Notes under the pieces: generated by a model
Seen by the model: only the letters and a program-made list of their open reading frames with translations
Told to the model about the DNA's origin: nothing
The model's database searches: none
Shown: piece after piece, positions 54,503-63,350 of the stretch
Layout: each line of letters opens with the position of its first letter
How positions within the stretch are numbered: position 1 is the stretch's first letter
Made by a program: the position numbers and the translations under genes
DNA from: Maribacter sp.
Lineage (GTDB): Bacteria > Bacteroidota > Bacteroidia > Flavobacteriales > Flavobacteriaceae
Length of the DNA stretch: 64,000 nucleotides
Direction of reading: 5' to 3'
Assembly (NCBI GenBank): GCA_011050675.1
Contig: DRFI01000010.1
Coordinates: forward strand, 1-64,000

Positions 54503-55474
54503 TTATTCAAAAGGAAACACAATTCCTGTCAATTTACGAACAGAATCCATAATCTCTATTAAATCTAAACTATTTTGATGACTCCAAAGATCACTCTGCT
54601 TCTTACCTGAAGTTAAACAATTTTGTACTTCTTCAATCTCGTGCACATAACCTTTACCCATTTTACCAACCTCATTAGAAGTTGATTCGCCATCTTTTTC
54701 TATCGTATACCCTGTAGTTTCATGCCATCTTGGATGTATGAATATAGAACCTTTACTTCCAGCAATTTCAGCTTTCTTTTCAGAATCAGAATTGAGTCCG
54801 CTATATAGAATTGCTTGTGCATTATCATAATTAAAAATCATACTACACTGCATCTCAACACCTGTTTTATAAAAATTAGCAGAGGCCTTTATATCCTTTG
54901 GCATACCTAACATTAAATAGGCTAAGAAAATGGGATAGATACCGATATCTAAAAGCGAACCGCCGGCAAGATCAGGATTCAATAACCTACCGTTTTCTTC
55001 TCTATCCAAAGCGTAAAAAGCAAAATCTGCATGTAAATAACCGATATCCCCAATGGTACCGTTATCTACCAATTCTTTTACTTTTTTAATAGTAGGGTTA
55101 AAACGAGACCATAAAGCTTCCATCAGAAATACATTATTGTCTTTAGCGACCTTAACCATTTCTACCACTTCTGGTTTATTAACGCCCATTGGTTTTTCAC
55201 ATAACACAGCATTGCCTGCTTTCATAGCGGCAATACTTAAATCTGCATGTGAAGTATGTGGTGTTGCTAAATAAATAACATCAACCGTATTACTTTTAAA
55301 CAACTCTTCGTAACTACCAAAAGCATTTGGCGCACCATATTCATCTGCAAATACCTGAGCCTTTTCTAAATTTCTAGAAGCAACGGAAACTAATTTACCA
55401 TCATTTACCAAAGCTAAATCTTTAGAAAAACTATGCGCAATGTTTCCTGCCCCTACTATACCCCACTTTATCAT
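54503..55474 (-). CDS. Gfo/Idh/MocA-family oxidoreductase
   Basis: A 323-aa NAD(P)-dependent oxidoreductase. The N-terminal Rossmann domain starts KWGIVGAGNIAHSF, with the family EKPMGVNKPE motif containing the conserved Lys. The C-terminal alpha/beta domain (about 125-320) has GGSLLDIGIYP, where active members carry catalytic Asp/His. The substrate is probably a sugar or cyclitol. It is divergent from the carboxylase gene with about 70 bp between the likely starts. Confidence 0.9.
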   Translation of the reverse strand: MIKWGIVGAGNIAHSFSKDLALVNDGKLVSVASRNLEKAQVFADEYGAPNAFGSYEELFKSNTVDVIYLATPHTSHADLSIAAMKAGNAVLCEKPMGVNKPEVVEMVKVAKDNNVFLMEALWSRFNPTIKKVKELVDNGTIGDIGYLHADFAFYALDREENGRLLNPDLAGGSLLDIGIYPIFLAYLMLGMPKDIKASANFYKTGVEMQCSMIFNYDNAQAILYSGLNSDSEKKAEIAGSKGSIFIHPRWHETTGYTIEKDGESTSNEVGKMGKGYVHEIEEVQNCLTSGKKQSDLWSHQNSLDLIEIMDSVRKLTGIVFPFE

Positions 55475-55546
55475 ACTTTTTGTTTTTGTTGCATGAACAC
55501 CAAAATTAACTCCTTATCTTTATCCAAAGAAAAGAAATTATACAGA

Positions 55547-57175
55547 ATGGATTTAAAATTCAATCAAAACGAAGATAGGAATAAGTTGTTATTATCAGAC
55601 CTAAGACGAAAGTTGAATACTGTTTATTTAGGTGGCGGAAAGGCGAAAATTGCCAAACAGCATGATCAAGGTAAAATGACGGCTAGAGAACGTATTGATT
55701 ATCTTTTAGATCCAAAAGCGGAACAGATTGAAGTTGGAGCCTTTGTTGGAGATGGCATGTATGAAGAACATGGCGGATGCCCTTCTGGTGGCGTGGTCAT
55801 TAAAATTGGTTATGTAAAAGGAAAACAGTGTATTGTTGTTGCCAATGATGCTACCGTAAAAGCAGGTGCTTGGTTCCCCATTACCGCAAAGAAAAACTTA
55901 AGAGCTCAAGAAATAGCTATTGAAAATAGACTTCCTATTATTTACTTAGTGGATAGTGCAGGTGTGTATTTACCACTACAAGATGAGATTTTTCCAGATA
56001 AGGAACACTTTGGACGCATCTTTAGAAACAATGCCATAATAAGCAGTATGGGTATTACTCAAATATCTGCGGTTATGGGCAGTTGTGTTGCCGGTGGTGC
56101 TTATTTACCTATTATGAGCGACGAAGCATTAATCGTAGATAAAACCGCAAGTATATTTTTAGCAGGTAGTTATTTAGTGAAAGCTGCTATCGGTGAAAGC
56201 ATAGATAACGAAACATTAGGCGGAGCAACTACGCACTGCGAAATTAGTGGTGTAACAGATTACAAATCGAAAGACGATGCTGCTGCTTTAGATACCATAA
56301 AAAACATTATGGACAAAATCGGTGATTTCCCAAAAGCGGGATTCAACCGAAAGAAAAGCATAAAGCCTAAGGAAAACCCAGATGATATCTACGGAATACT
56401 ACCAAGCTCTAGAGCTGAGCAATACGACATGATGGAAATCATTAAGCGATTGGTAGATGAGTCTGAATTTGAAGAATATAAGGCAGGCTACGGGCAAACA
56501 ATTCTTACTGGTTATGCACGTATTGATGGTTGGGCGGTTGGCATCGTTGCTAACCAAAGAAAAGTAGTGAAAACTGCAAAAGGTGAAATGCAATTTGGGG
56601 GAGTTATTTATTCTGACTCTGCAGATAAAGCAACCCGATTTATAGCTAACTGTAACCAGAAAAAAATTCCGTTAGTATTCTTACAGGATGTTACCGGTTT
56701 TATGGTAGGTAGCAAAAGTGAACATGGTGGTATAATTAAAGATGGTGCCAAAATGGTAAATGCGGTCAGTAATTCCGTCGTACCAAAATTCACCATTGTT
56801 ATTGGAAATAGCTACGGAGCAGGAAACTATGCAATGTGTGGTAAAGCTTATGACCCAAGATTAATTGTTGCGTGGCCAAGCGCAGAATTAGCGGTAATGA
56901 GTGGAAACTCAGCTGCAAAAGTTCTTTTACAAATTGAAAAGGCTTCATTGAAAAAGAAAGGTGAAACCATCACTAAGGAAAAAGAAACAGAACTTTTCGA
57001 TAAAATCAAGAAACGATATGACAATCAAGTTTCTCCATACTATGCAGCTTCTAGATTATGGACAGACGCTATCATAGACCCAAAAGACACCCGTAAATGG
57101 ATTTCTATGGGTATTGAAGCTGCAGACCATGCACCTATCGAAAAAGCTTTTAATATGGGAGTGTTGCAGGTTTAA
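55547..57175 (+). CDS. Acyl-CoA carboxylase beta subunit (carboxyltransferase)
   Basis: A 542-aa biotin-dependent carboxyltransferase from ATG 55547; an upstream frame to 55433 runs over the divergent gene and is rejected. N-terminal carboxyltransferase half: CPSGGVVIKIG, then VDSAGVYLPLQDEIFPDKEHFGRIF (given in part), which is closest to methylcrotonyl-CoA carboxylase beta. The C-terminal half has SYGAGNYAMCGKAYDP with the acyl-CoA loop. The biotin carboxylase/carrier subunit is not adjacent. The likely substrate is methylcrotonyl- or propionyl-CoA. Confidence 0.88.
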   Translation: MDLKFNQNEDRNKLLLSDLRRKLNTVYLGGGKAKIAKQHDQGKMTARERIDYLLDPKAEQIEVGAFVGDGMYEEHGGCPSGGVVIKIGYVKGKQCIVVANDATVKAGAWFPITAKKNLRAQEIAIENRLPIIYLVDSAGVYLPLQDEIFPDKEHFGRIFRNNAIISSMGITQISAVMGSCVAGGAYLPIMSDEALIVDKTASIFLAGSYLVKAAIGESIDNETLGGATTHCEISGVTDYKSKDDAAALDTIKNIMDKIGDFPKAGFNRKKSIKPKENPDDIYGILPSSRAEQYDMMEIIKRLVDESEFEEYKAGYGQTILTGYARIDGWAVGIVANQRKVVKTAKGEMQFGGVIYSDSADKATRFIANCNQKKIPLVFLQDVTGFMVGSKSEHGGIIKDGAKMVNAVSNSVVPKFTIVIGNSYGAGNYAMCGKAYDPRLIVAWPSAELAVMSGNSAAKVLLQIEKASLKKKGETITKEKETELFDKIKKRYDNQVSPYYAASRLWTDAIIDPKDTRKWISMGIEAADHAPIEKAFNMGVLQV

Positions 57176-57220
57176 TGTGAACTAAAGCAGCAGAGAGATT
57201 AACAGTCAATAAAGGTTCAT

Positions 57221-57268
57221 AAAAAATACCCCCAATACAATTAAAGTATATTGTGGGTATTTTTTTAT
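57221..57268. terminator. Terminator after carboxylase gene
   Basis: AAATACCC and CAATA pair with TATTG and GGGTATTT around one mismatch, flanked by A6 and T7. Confidence 0.7.
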
Positions 57269-57306
57269 ATCTAGTTTTACTTTTTGTCTAAAAAAATAAA
57301 AAGAGT

Positions 57307-59049
57307 TTAGTTAGCAACAATACTAACAGCATTTGATACTGAAAACAATTGCTGATTTACATTGCGTAGACCAAGCTTAAAAACCTTTGTTTCTTTTCGT
57401 TGAGATGCACTACCATAGTTATAATACACTGTAGCTTTCAAATACGTTGGGGTTAAACTCTTATTACCCAAATAAGTAGCGTTTACTAACCAAGTACCGC
57501 GAAGGGAATCATCTATTAAATATTCTTCACTAGAGAAACCTGAGCGTTTTTCACTTTGAATTCGCTCAGCATCTGCTACTAAAGAATGCTCACTTTTAAA
57601 ATATCTTTTCTCAGGGTTGACAAATTGTAATTCAAATTCAGCCTCACTATCACTCCATTCAAAAACTAAACGTGTACCTTTAAAATCGTCATCAAGTTTA
57701 ATTTCACTCACTTTATTCGTAGCTACCAAATCAGCACCTTTCAAGGAAATCAAATTATTTAAATCACGATCCACCATTAGTTTTACTTGTTCTTCTTTTT
57801 CCAATAATTTTTCGTTTAACAAATAGTCATAACGTAAATACATGGCTGCTGCCTTTTGATTTGAACCTAACTCTCTATAACTATTAGCCAAGTCTAAATA
57901 GGACTGAGCATAATCTGCCCTAAGTTTATACACATCCTCATACAATTTATTCGCTTTTTTAAACTGCCCCTCTGCTTGATAGATGTACGCGAGAGATTTT
58001 AATGCTATAGGATTACTTCTTATAATGCTTTTATTATCCTCAATGATCATATCAGCAAAATCTTGATTATTCCATCTATTAGAAAAATAATCATAGGCAT
58101 CTAAGACATAGTAAAAAGAGCTACTATATTTTTTAATTTGTTCAGCATAGATCGCCTTAGCATCTTCTTCCGTACCAGCTCCCAAAAGCTCGGTTAAATA
58201 GTTTGGTTTCCCTTCGTTAAAATCAACAAAGTTTAGCGCTGAATTATCATACTTATTATTTTTTACTTTTGCATAATCAATAGGTTTACCATCTACCGTT
58301 CTAGAATATGCACTAGCTTTAGTGTTAATCACAATAACGCCACCAGCTCCTATAGATCCATATCGTGTAGTCATCGCCAGATTATTCAAAACAGCTAATC
58401 TTGCAATAGCAGCTGGTGCAATCCAAGTAGGTGTATTAGTTAATATTTGTCCATCCACATCATAAACCGCAGGTGGTGCTTGACTTACAGAGTTTAATCC
58501 TCTGATAAAAATACCGCCACCACGCATACAATCCCCAAAAACCCGTACTCCTGGAAATTCATTTCTAACTACATCTAAAATACAAATGCCTATATCATTT
58601 ATTTCTTCATCTTTCAAGAATCTTATATTACCAGGTGCCGTTTCTCCATCTATGATACCAAATGCAGTTTTTAATAAATCTGGATTATAAGCATATTCTT
58701 CTTGAAGTTCGTTCTGTGATTTTCTATTACTTCCTTTTACAGTAACCTCATCTAGTTGATGTATCTCCTGACTCATTTCTATATTCAATATACGCGTAAC
58801 GTCTTCAACTAGAATTTGGACATCATTTAGACCTGGGTATGTATATTGAATGACTTCTCTTGGCTCAGCTGATATCTGGTAAAACCCGTTTGCATCTGTC
58901 TTGGTCGCCGTATCTGAATCTAATATAGAAATCTGAACATTCGCCAAGGGACTATCCATTTGTGTAACCTTACCTTTCACAGTATTACTTTGTGCTTGAA
59001 TATTCGTAACAAAAGTTACTAGTACTAGAAGAATCAGAATATTTTTCAT
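57307..59049 (-). CDS. Plug-domain plus TPR protein without barrel (copy A)
   Basis: A 580-aa exported protein. Signal peptide 1-19; carboxypeptidase-regulatory-like beta domain (about 22-95, VKGKVTQMDSPLANVQISI); a TonB-receptor plug-like domain (about 130-245: ILDVVRNEFPGVRVFG, FIRGLNSVS, VYDVDGQIL, GGVIVINTKAS). It lacks any beta-barrel. Instead it has TPR-like helices (about 345-425, YIYQAEGQFKKANKLYEDVY, SYRELGSNQKAA) and a C-terminal beta domain with FEWSDSEAEFELQFVNPEKRYF-type features (cut) resembling DUF2135. The combination is unusual. It could be a periplasmic or surface scaffold derived from a receptor plug. A paralogue lies upstream. Confidence 0.75.
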   Translation of the reverse strand: MKNILILLVLVTFVTNIQAQSNTVKGKVTQMDSPLANVQISILDSDTATKTDANGFYQISAEPREVIQYTYPGLNDVQILVEDVTRILNIEMSQEIHQLDEVTVKGSNRKSQNELQEEYAYNPDLLKTAFGIIDGETAPGNIRFLKDEEINDIGICILDVVRNEFPGVRVFGDCMRGGGIFIRGLNSVSQAPPAVYDVDGQILTNTPTWIAPAAIARLAVLNNLAMTTRYGSIGAGGVIVINTKASAYSRTVDGKPIDYAKVKNNKYDNSALNFVDFNEGKPNYLTELLGAGTEEDAKAIYAEQIKKYSSSFYYVLDAYDYFSNRWNNQDFADMIIEDNKSIIRSNPIALKSLAYIYQAEGQFKKANKLYEDVYKLRADYAQSYLDLANSYRELGSNQKAAAMYLRYDYLLNEKLLEKEEQVKLMVDRDLNNLISLKGADLVATNKVSEIKLDDDFKGTRLVFEWSDSEAEFELQFVNPEKRYFKSEHSLVADAERIQSEKRSGFSSEEYLIDDSLRGTWLVNATYLGNKSLTPTYLKATVYYNYGSASQRKETKVFKLGLRNVNQQLFSVSNAVSIVAN

Positions 59050-59158
59050 AGAAATATTATTAACGATTACATTAATTTATAGTATCAAAAATTAAACCAT
59101 ATTAAAGTTTTATGAAAAAAAAAACATCAGGAATGTATTAATTCAACTTATCCCCCCC

Positions 59159-60766
59159 CTAAAGTCGGTAAAAAAACAAATTTTGATTTACATTTTTCAA
59201 AAACAATCTGTAAATTCTAACATTACTTTTCTCATCATCAGTGCCATACCCTTCAAAAGATGTCACTTTTAAATAAGTAGGCATTCCACTTTCATTACCA
59301 CGGTAATTGATATTGATAATCCACTGTCCTTTAATTTCGCTTTCAAGAAAAAACTCTTTACTTGATGAATTTTCTTGCTTACCAAAATATTCATTCTGGT
59401 AGTTTCTTGACGTACTTGAAACAAAATAGCGATTTTCCGGATTTACAAACTGTAGGTCAAACTCAGCCTCATCATCATTCCATTCAAAAAGAAGTCGTGT
59501 ATCTGCACCCTCGCGCATAGCCGCCACTTCTTTTAAATCTTCTGAACTTATCATATAATCGGTTTTATGCTGCAAAAAATGATTAAACTCTGTTGTAATA
59601 ATTAGATGTAATCCTATTGTATCTGCCACAAGAAAAGAATCGTTCAATAATTTAGTGTACCTACCATAAAGATTAGCTGCCTTCTGCACTTCATTTACTT
59701 CAACATAACTATTTGCCATGTCTCTATACGATTGCGCATAATCAGGTCTTTTTACAAAAACACTGGTATATAGTGTGTTTGCTTTTTCAAATTGACCTTC
59801 TCGCTGAAATACATACGCTAATGCCTTCATTTCATTGATGTTATTATCAAATAGCGATTGATGGTTAGAAATTATATCATTGTTGAATTTTTCTTGCTTC
59901 CAATTAGCTGTAAAATAAATATAGGCATCAAGAAAAAACGAAGCAGAACTACTATAAAGCTTTTCATTTTCTTGATATACTTTTTTAGCCGCTTCAAAAC
60001 TATTACTTGCAAAAAGAACTTGAAGGTAGTCCGGGAAGTTTTTATTTACCTGCTCTTTACTTATAGCATCGTGTTCATAAATATTATTTCTAATTTGAGC
60101 TTGGTCACTATTTTTCATACCCCTTTTACTAGAGTAAACGGCCGCTTTAGTTCTAATTGCTATAACTCCCCCTGCGGCAACTTGCCCATATCTAGTAGCA
60201 GCTGCCAAACCCGGTATTACCGCTACCCGATCAATTGCCGCAACATCTAAAAAATAAGGTACCTCTTCGTAAATTATACCATCAACTTCAAAAATCGCTT
60301 TGCGTTTATTATTAATGGAACCGTATCCACGAATAAAAACATACTTTTCACGATAATTTCCCCATAATACGCGCAGACCAGGCACCTTTCCATCTATAGC
60401 GTCTAAAATATTTGAACCAGCCAAGTTTAAATCTTTACCGTTTACAATAGTTATAGCATTGCCTGTTGTTTTCTTATCAATAGTACCAAAACCTGTTTTA
60501 GCAAATTCATCATTCGTTAAGTATTCAGAAAACATTTCAGCTTCAGTTTTCTTTAATCGCCCTTTCTCAGTAACGGTGACACCTGTTAACTCTTCAACCT
60601 TAACATTCAAGGTGACGTTGATATTATGTATGGTCTCTAAAACGGAACGTTGTACTTTTTCGAAACCCAAATAATCAAAACTAATGACATCACCTATTTG
60701 TGCCATAATGATATACCTACCATAGGTGTCTGTTTGTGTCTGCTTTAATGACTCCGTTATTTGCAC
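59159..60766 (-). CDS. Plug-domain plus TPR protein (copy B), 5' end damaged
   Basis: A 535-aa reading frame, paralogous over its length to the 580-aa protein (plug, TPR repeats, FEWNDDEAEFDLQFVNPE end). It has no signal peptide; its first codon would be GTG. The in-frame sequence continues upstream without a start for about 140 bp and encodes the missing beginning of the carboxypeptidase-regulatory domain (IKGFVFNNGKPVENATVQI), overlapping the end of the 309-aa gene in another frame. So the 5' part, with signal peptide, has been lost or shifted. It is either a pseudogene, a product of coupled re-initiation, or the result of a sequencing frameshift. A G8 tract abuts the stop on the minus strand. 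Confidence 0.6.
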   Translation of the reverse strand: MQITESLKQTQTDTYGRYIIMAQIGDVISFDYLGFEKVQRSVLETIHNINVTLNVKVEELTGVTVTEKGRLKKTEAEMFSEYLTNDEFAKTGFGTIDKKTTGNAITIVNGKDLNLAGSNILDAIDGKVPGLRVLWGNYREKYVFIRGYGSINNKRKAIFEVDGIIYEEVPYFLDVAAIDRVAVIPGLAAATRYGQVAAGGVIAIRTKAAVYSSKRGMKNSDQAQIRNNIYEHDAISKEQVNKNFPDYLQVLFASNSFEAAKKVYQENEKLYSSSASFFLDAYIYFTANWKQEKFNNDIISNHQSLFDNNINEMKALAYVFQREGQFEKANTLYTSVFVKRPDYAQSYRDMANSYVEVNEVQKAANLYGRYTKLLNDSFLVADTIGLHLIITTEFNHFLQHKTDYMISSEDLKEVAAMREGADTRLLFEWNDDEAEFDLQFVNPENRYFVSSTSRNYQNEYFGKQENSSSKEFFLESEIKGQWIININYRGNESGMPTYLKVTSFEGYGTDDEKSNVRIYRLFLKNVNQNLFFYRL

Positions 60767-60846
60767 TGTAGCATTTTCAACAGGCTTACCATTATTAAAA
60801 ACAAAACCTTTAATTGATCTATGTGTTTTAATAGGGCTGGTATTTA

Positions 60847-61776
60847 TTATTGGAGTTTTAAAAGAGTTTTGTTTCTGGAATAATCTGAGATTTGAGAAAT
60901 GTCTCCATCACTCAAAGTAGAAGTATTTACATAAAAAGTCATTGCATCTCCCCTGAACGTTTTCCATTGCCCTTGACTCACATATCTTCTGTACGATGTA
61001 CTTGGTCTATAATCCGCAGCCAAAACCAAACCTACACGTTTACCATATACTTTCAATAATTCTAGACCAATACTAAAATCTTCATCTACAATAAGGTTGT
61101 ACGGCTTTAAATCTACGGTTACCATTCCAGCTGATTTACCAATCATTTTGGTAAGGTTCTTTTTCAATAATTTATCTTCAGGATAGATGGTGCCGCCTTT
61201 ATAAACATTAATGCGCACCAATACACTATCAGAATAATTTTCGTTTACATAAAAATGAAGATTTTTTAAGTAATGCCTCTTCTTATCTACGCTTATTCTT
61301 GTTACCAATTCAGCACCCAACGAACCATCGCCTTTCCAATACCCAAACTTATTTTTACTGGGATAAGAAAAACCAACAACATCACCTTTTTTACTTTTTA
61401 AAAATTTAGCTGATACGATTGCCTCGTTTAATTGCATTGCTTCAGGTTGCATAACAATTTTTTGAAACAGGGTATTATTAAAATTTACTTCTGAAATTTT
61501 GACCTCAATGGTTTTGTAACCTACAGAAGAAAATTGTAGTATATCATTTTTAGAAAAATCAGCTTCATCAATGTCTAGGTAAAATTTCCCGTCAAAATTA
61601 CTTACGGTACCTACGCCTTTATTTACAATACCAATATTCACAAAAGGAAGTGTCTCTTTAGTATCAGAATCAAATACAACTCCTCTTACCTGATTTTGAG
61701 CAAATACACTAAAATTTAATGCACATAAAAAGTAGAAGAAAAAGTGATAACTAAAAGGTTTTAATTCTAAAATCAT
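60847..61776 (-). CDS. Exported protein with carboxypeptidase-regulatory domain
   Basis: A 309-aa protein with signal peptide (FFYFLCALNFSVFA), a carboxypeptidase-regulatory-like beta domain (about 27-120: VRGVVFDSDTKETLPFVNI) and a C-terminal part (about 120-309) of unknown fold, including DSVLVRINVYKGG and FSIGLELLKV. There is no plug and no barrel. It lies directly upstream of the truncated plug-TPR gene, whose frame overlaps its 3' end. The trio suggests a linked cell-envelope function that I cannot name. Confidence 0.7.
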   Translation of the reverse strand: MILELKPFSYHFFFYFLCALNFSVFAQNQVRGVVFDSDTKETLPFVNIGIVNKGVGTVSNFDGKFYLDIDEADFSKNDILQFSSVGYKTIEVKISEVNFNNTLFQKIVMQPEAMQLNEAIVSAKFLKSKKGDVVGFSYPSKNKFGYWKGDGSLGAELVTRISVDKKRHYLKNLHFYVNENYSDSVLVRINVYKGGTIYPEDKLLKKNLTKMIGKSAGMVTVDLKPYNLIVDEDFSIGLELLKVYGKRVGLVLAADYRPSTSYRRYVSQGQWKTFRGDAMTFYVNTSTLSDGDISQISDYSRNKTLLKLQ

Positions 61777-61906
61777 GTATAAATGTAATTAGCTGTCATT
61801 CAGTCACCTTTTTAAAGATATGAATAACAGCTAATTAAATAATATCATCTAAAAATTAAATAGGAATTTTATTACACAAACAATAAACAACCCTATAACT
61901 CAAAGA

Positions 61907-63253
61907 TTAATTACCCTGATGCTCCTTTACACGAGGAATTAATAAAAGCTCTGTTTGACGGCCATTAACATATCTAAATCCATCTTCACCATAAAAACCT
62001 GCTTCTTCAAGCATAATTCTAATATCCCTGTTCCATTCAGGTATGCTGATAGTTGTGTTCAATTCTATAGCATAAACCGTGTTCGGGTTTAATGGATAGT
62101 TTTCACCATCGTCACGCATAACGCCACCTTGAGAATCCCACATACCGATTGTTGTACCTGCAGAATGACCGTATAAGCCAAGTGGATGCGTATATATAGA
62201 TGGTTTAAATCCTGCTGCTTTAGCCTCCTTTAATGATTTTGCTAGTATATCATTACCAGACCTACCTTTGATCATATTGCTTGTTAAGAAGTCTTGTAAC
62301 CTATTTCCATCTTTAAGTCCATTAATCAGAAAATCTGGAGCTTTAGTTTCTTCTGGCTTAAGCACATATGCCAGTTCCTGACAATCAGTGTTTAGACGTA
62401 AGTATGTAATTCCAAAATCGCAATGCACTAAATCGCCAGGCAGAATTACCGTATCCTCTGGCCTACCAGAGAATGAATATAAATGACTTACCAATTCTTC
62501 TTTACTTCGTTGCACATCGATTGTTGGATGAAACCAAGTTTCAAGCCCTAAGTCAGTTACCTTTTGACGCATCCACCACTCTACATCAGATGTTGTTGTC
62601 ACCCCTGGCGTAATTACTTTTTCAGAAAAAGCTTCTGCAATAATATCATGTGTAATATCCACTAGTTGGTCATATATAACCATTTCTCTTTCTGATCTAG
62701 TCTCGATCCAACGAACAGCAAGTTGCTGCGCAGAAACTACTTTAGATGTATATTTTTTTGGAAGATTAGCCATGAATTCTTCATAATCTGTCTTTACCAA
62801 GCCATCAGCTATATTATGATCTGCAGAAAAATTAAGTCCAATTTTCTTCGGATTTCTTTCGGATATCAACTGCATTAATCTTTTCCATTGATTAGGCTCT
62901 TTTTCCTTATCCCAGGCAGAAATTATATTCTCTCCAACATTATATCGAGCTACTGCAAGTTTTTCAATTCTATTTTTCGCCTTGTCTCTATAAAACAAAA
63001 GGATAGTCCTTCTACGCGCATTTAACCAAGTTGCAGGAAGCATAGTTTTAATAACCGGATCTTCATTATACTCTCTTGAAATAACCACCCACATATCTAA
63101 ATCTGCAGCATCCATAAGTTCAGGTAGTAGATTATTAAATCGATCATCTAAAATTTCATCGATTACCTGTGCTCTTTCTTTCTCGTTGAGGATTTGCTGG
63201 GCTTGGATTTCACCTATAAAAATTAGGCAAACAAAAAGGAATAGTTTTTTCAT
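61907..63253 (-). CDS. M24-family Xaa-Pro aminopeptidase, exported
   Basis: A 448-aa protein from ATG 63253, where a signal peptide (KKLFLFVCLIFIGEIQA) begins; a longer frame to 63298 is rejected. Pita-bread metallopeptidase (creatinase/aminopeptidase P fold): metal ligands visible as Asp in HCDFG, Asp in NTDCQ, His in GHSAG, Glu in AIELNT and Glu in MLEEAGF, so all five are kept. It should remove N-terminal residues before Pro in the periplasm. Monocistronic. Confidence 0.88.
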   Translation of the reverse strand: MKKLFLFVCLIFIGEIQAQQILNEKERAQVIDEILDDRFNNLLPELMDAADLDMWVVISREYNEDPVIKTMLPATWLNARRRTILLFYRDKAKNRIEKLAVARYNVGENIISAWDKEKEPNQWKRLMQLISERNPKKIGLNFSADHNIADGLVKTDYEEFMANLPKKYTSKVVSAQQLAVRWIETRSEREMVIYDQLVDITHDIIAEAFSEKVITPGVTTTSDVEWWMRQKVTDLGLETWFHPTIDVQRSKEELVSHLYSFSGRPEDTVILPGDLVHCDFGITYLRLNTDCQELAYVLKPEETKAPDFLINGLKDGNRLQDFLTSNMIKGRSGNDILAKSLKEAKAAGFKPSIYTHPLGLYGHSAGTTIGMWDSQGGVMRDDGENYPLNPNTVYAIELNTTISIPEWNRDIRIMLEEAGFYGEDGFRYVNGRQTELLLIPRVKEHQGN

Positions 63254-63350
63254 GAGTGTTGTTTGGTTTAAGCCTTGAAAATACAAAATAACACACATTC
63301 GAAATAAACTATTCCTCGAAAATCAATTGATTTTTACAATCTAAATAATA

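Noticed and set aside
55433..55546. N-terminal extension of the carboxylase gene
   Set aside because: The 38 extra residues are Cys-rich, overlap the divergent oxidoreductase gene and have no counterpart in the family; ATG 55547 is preferred.
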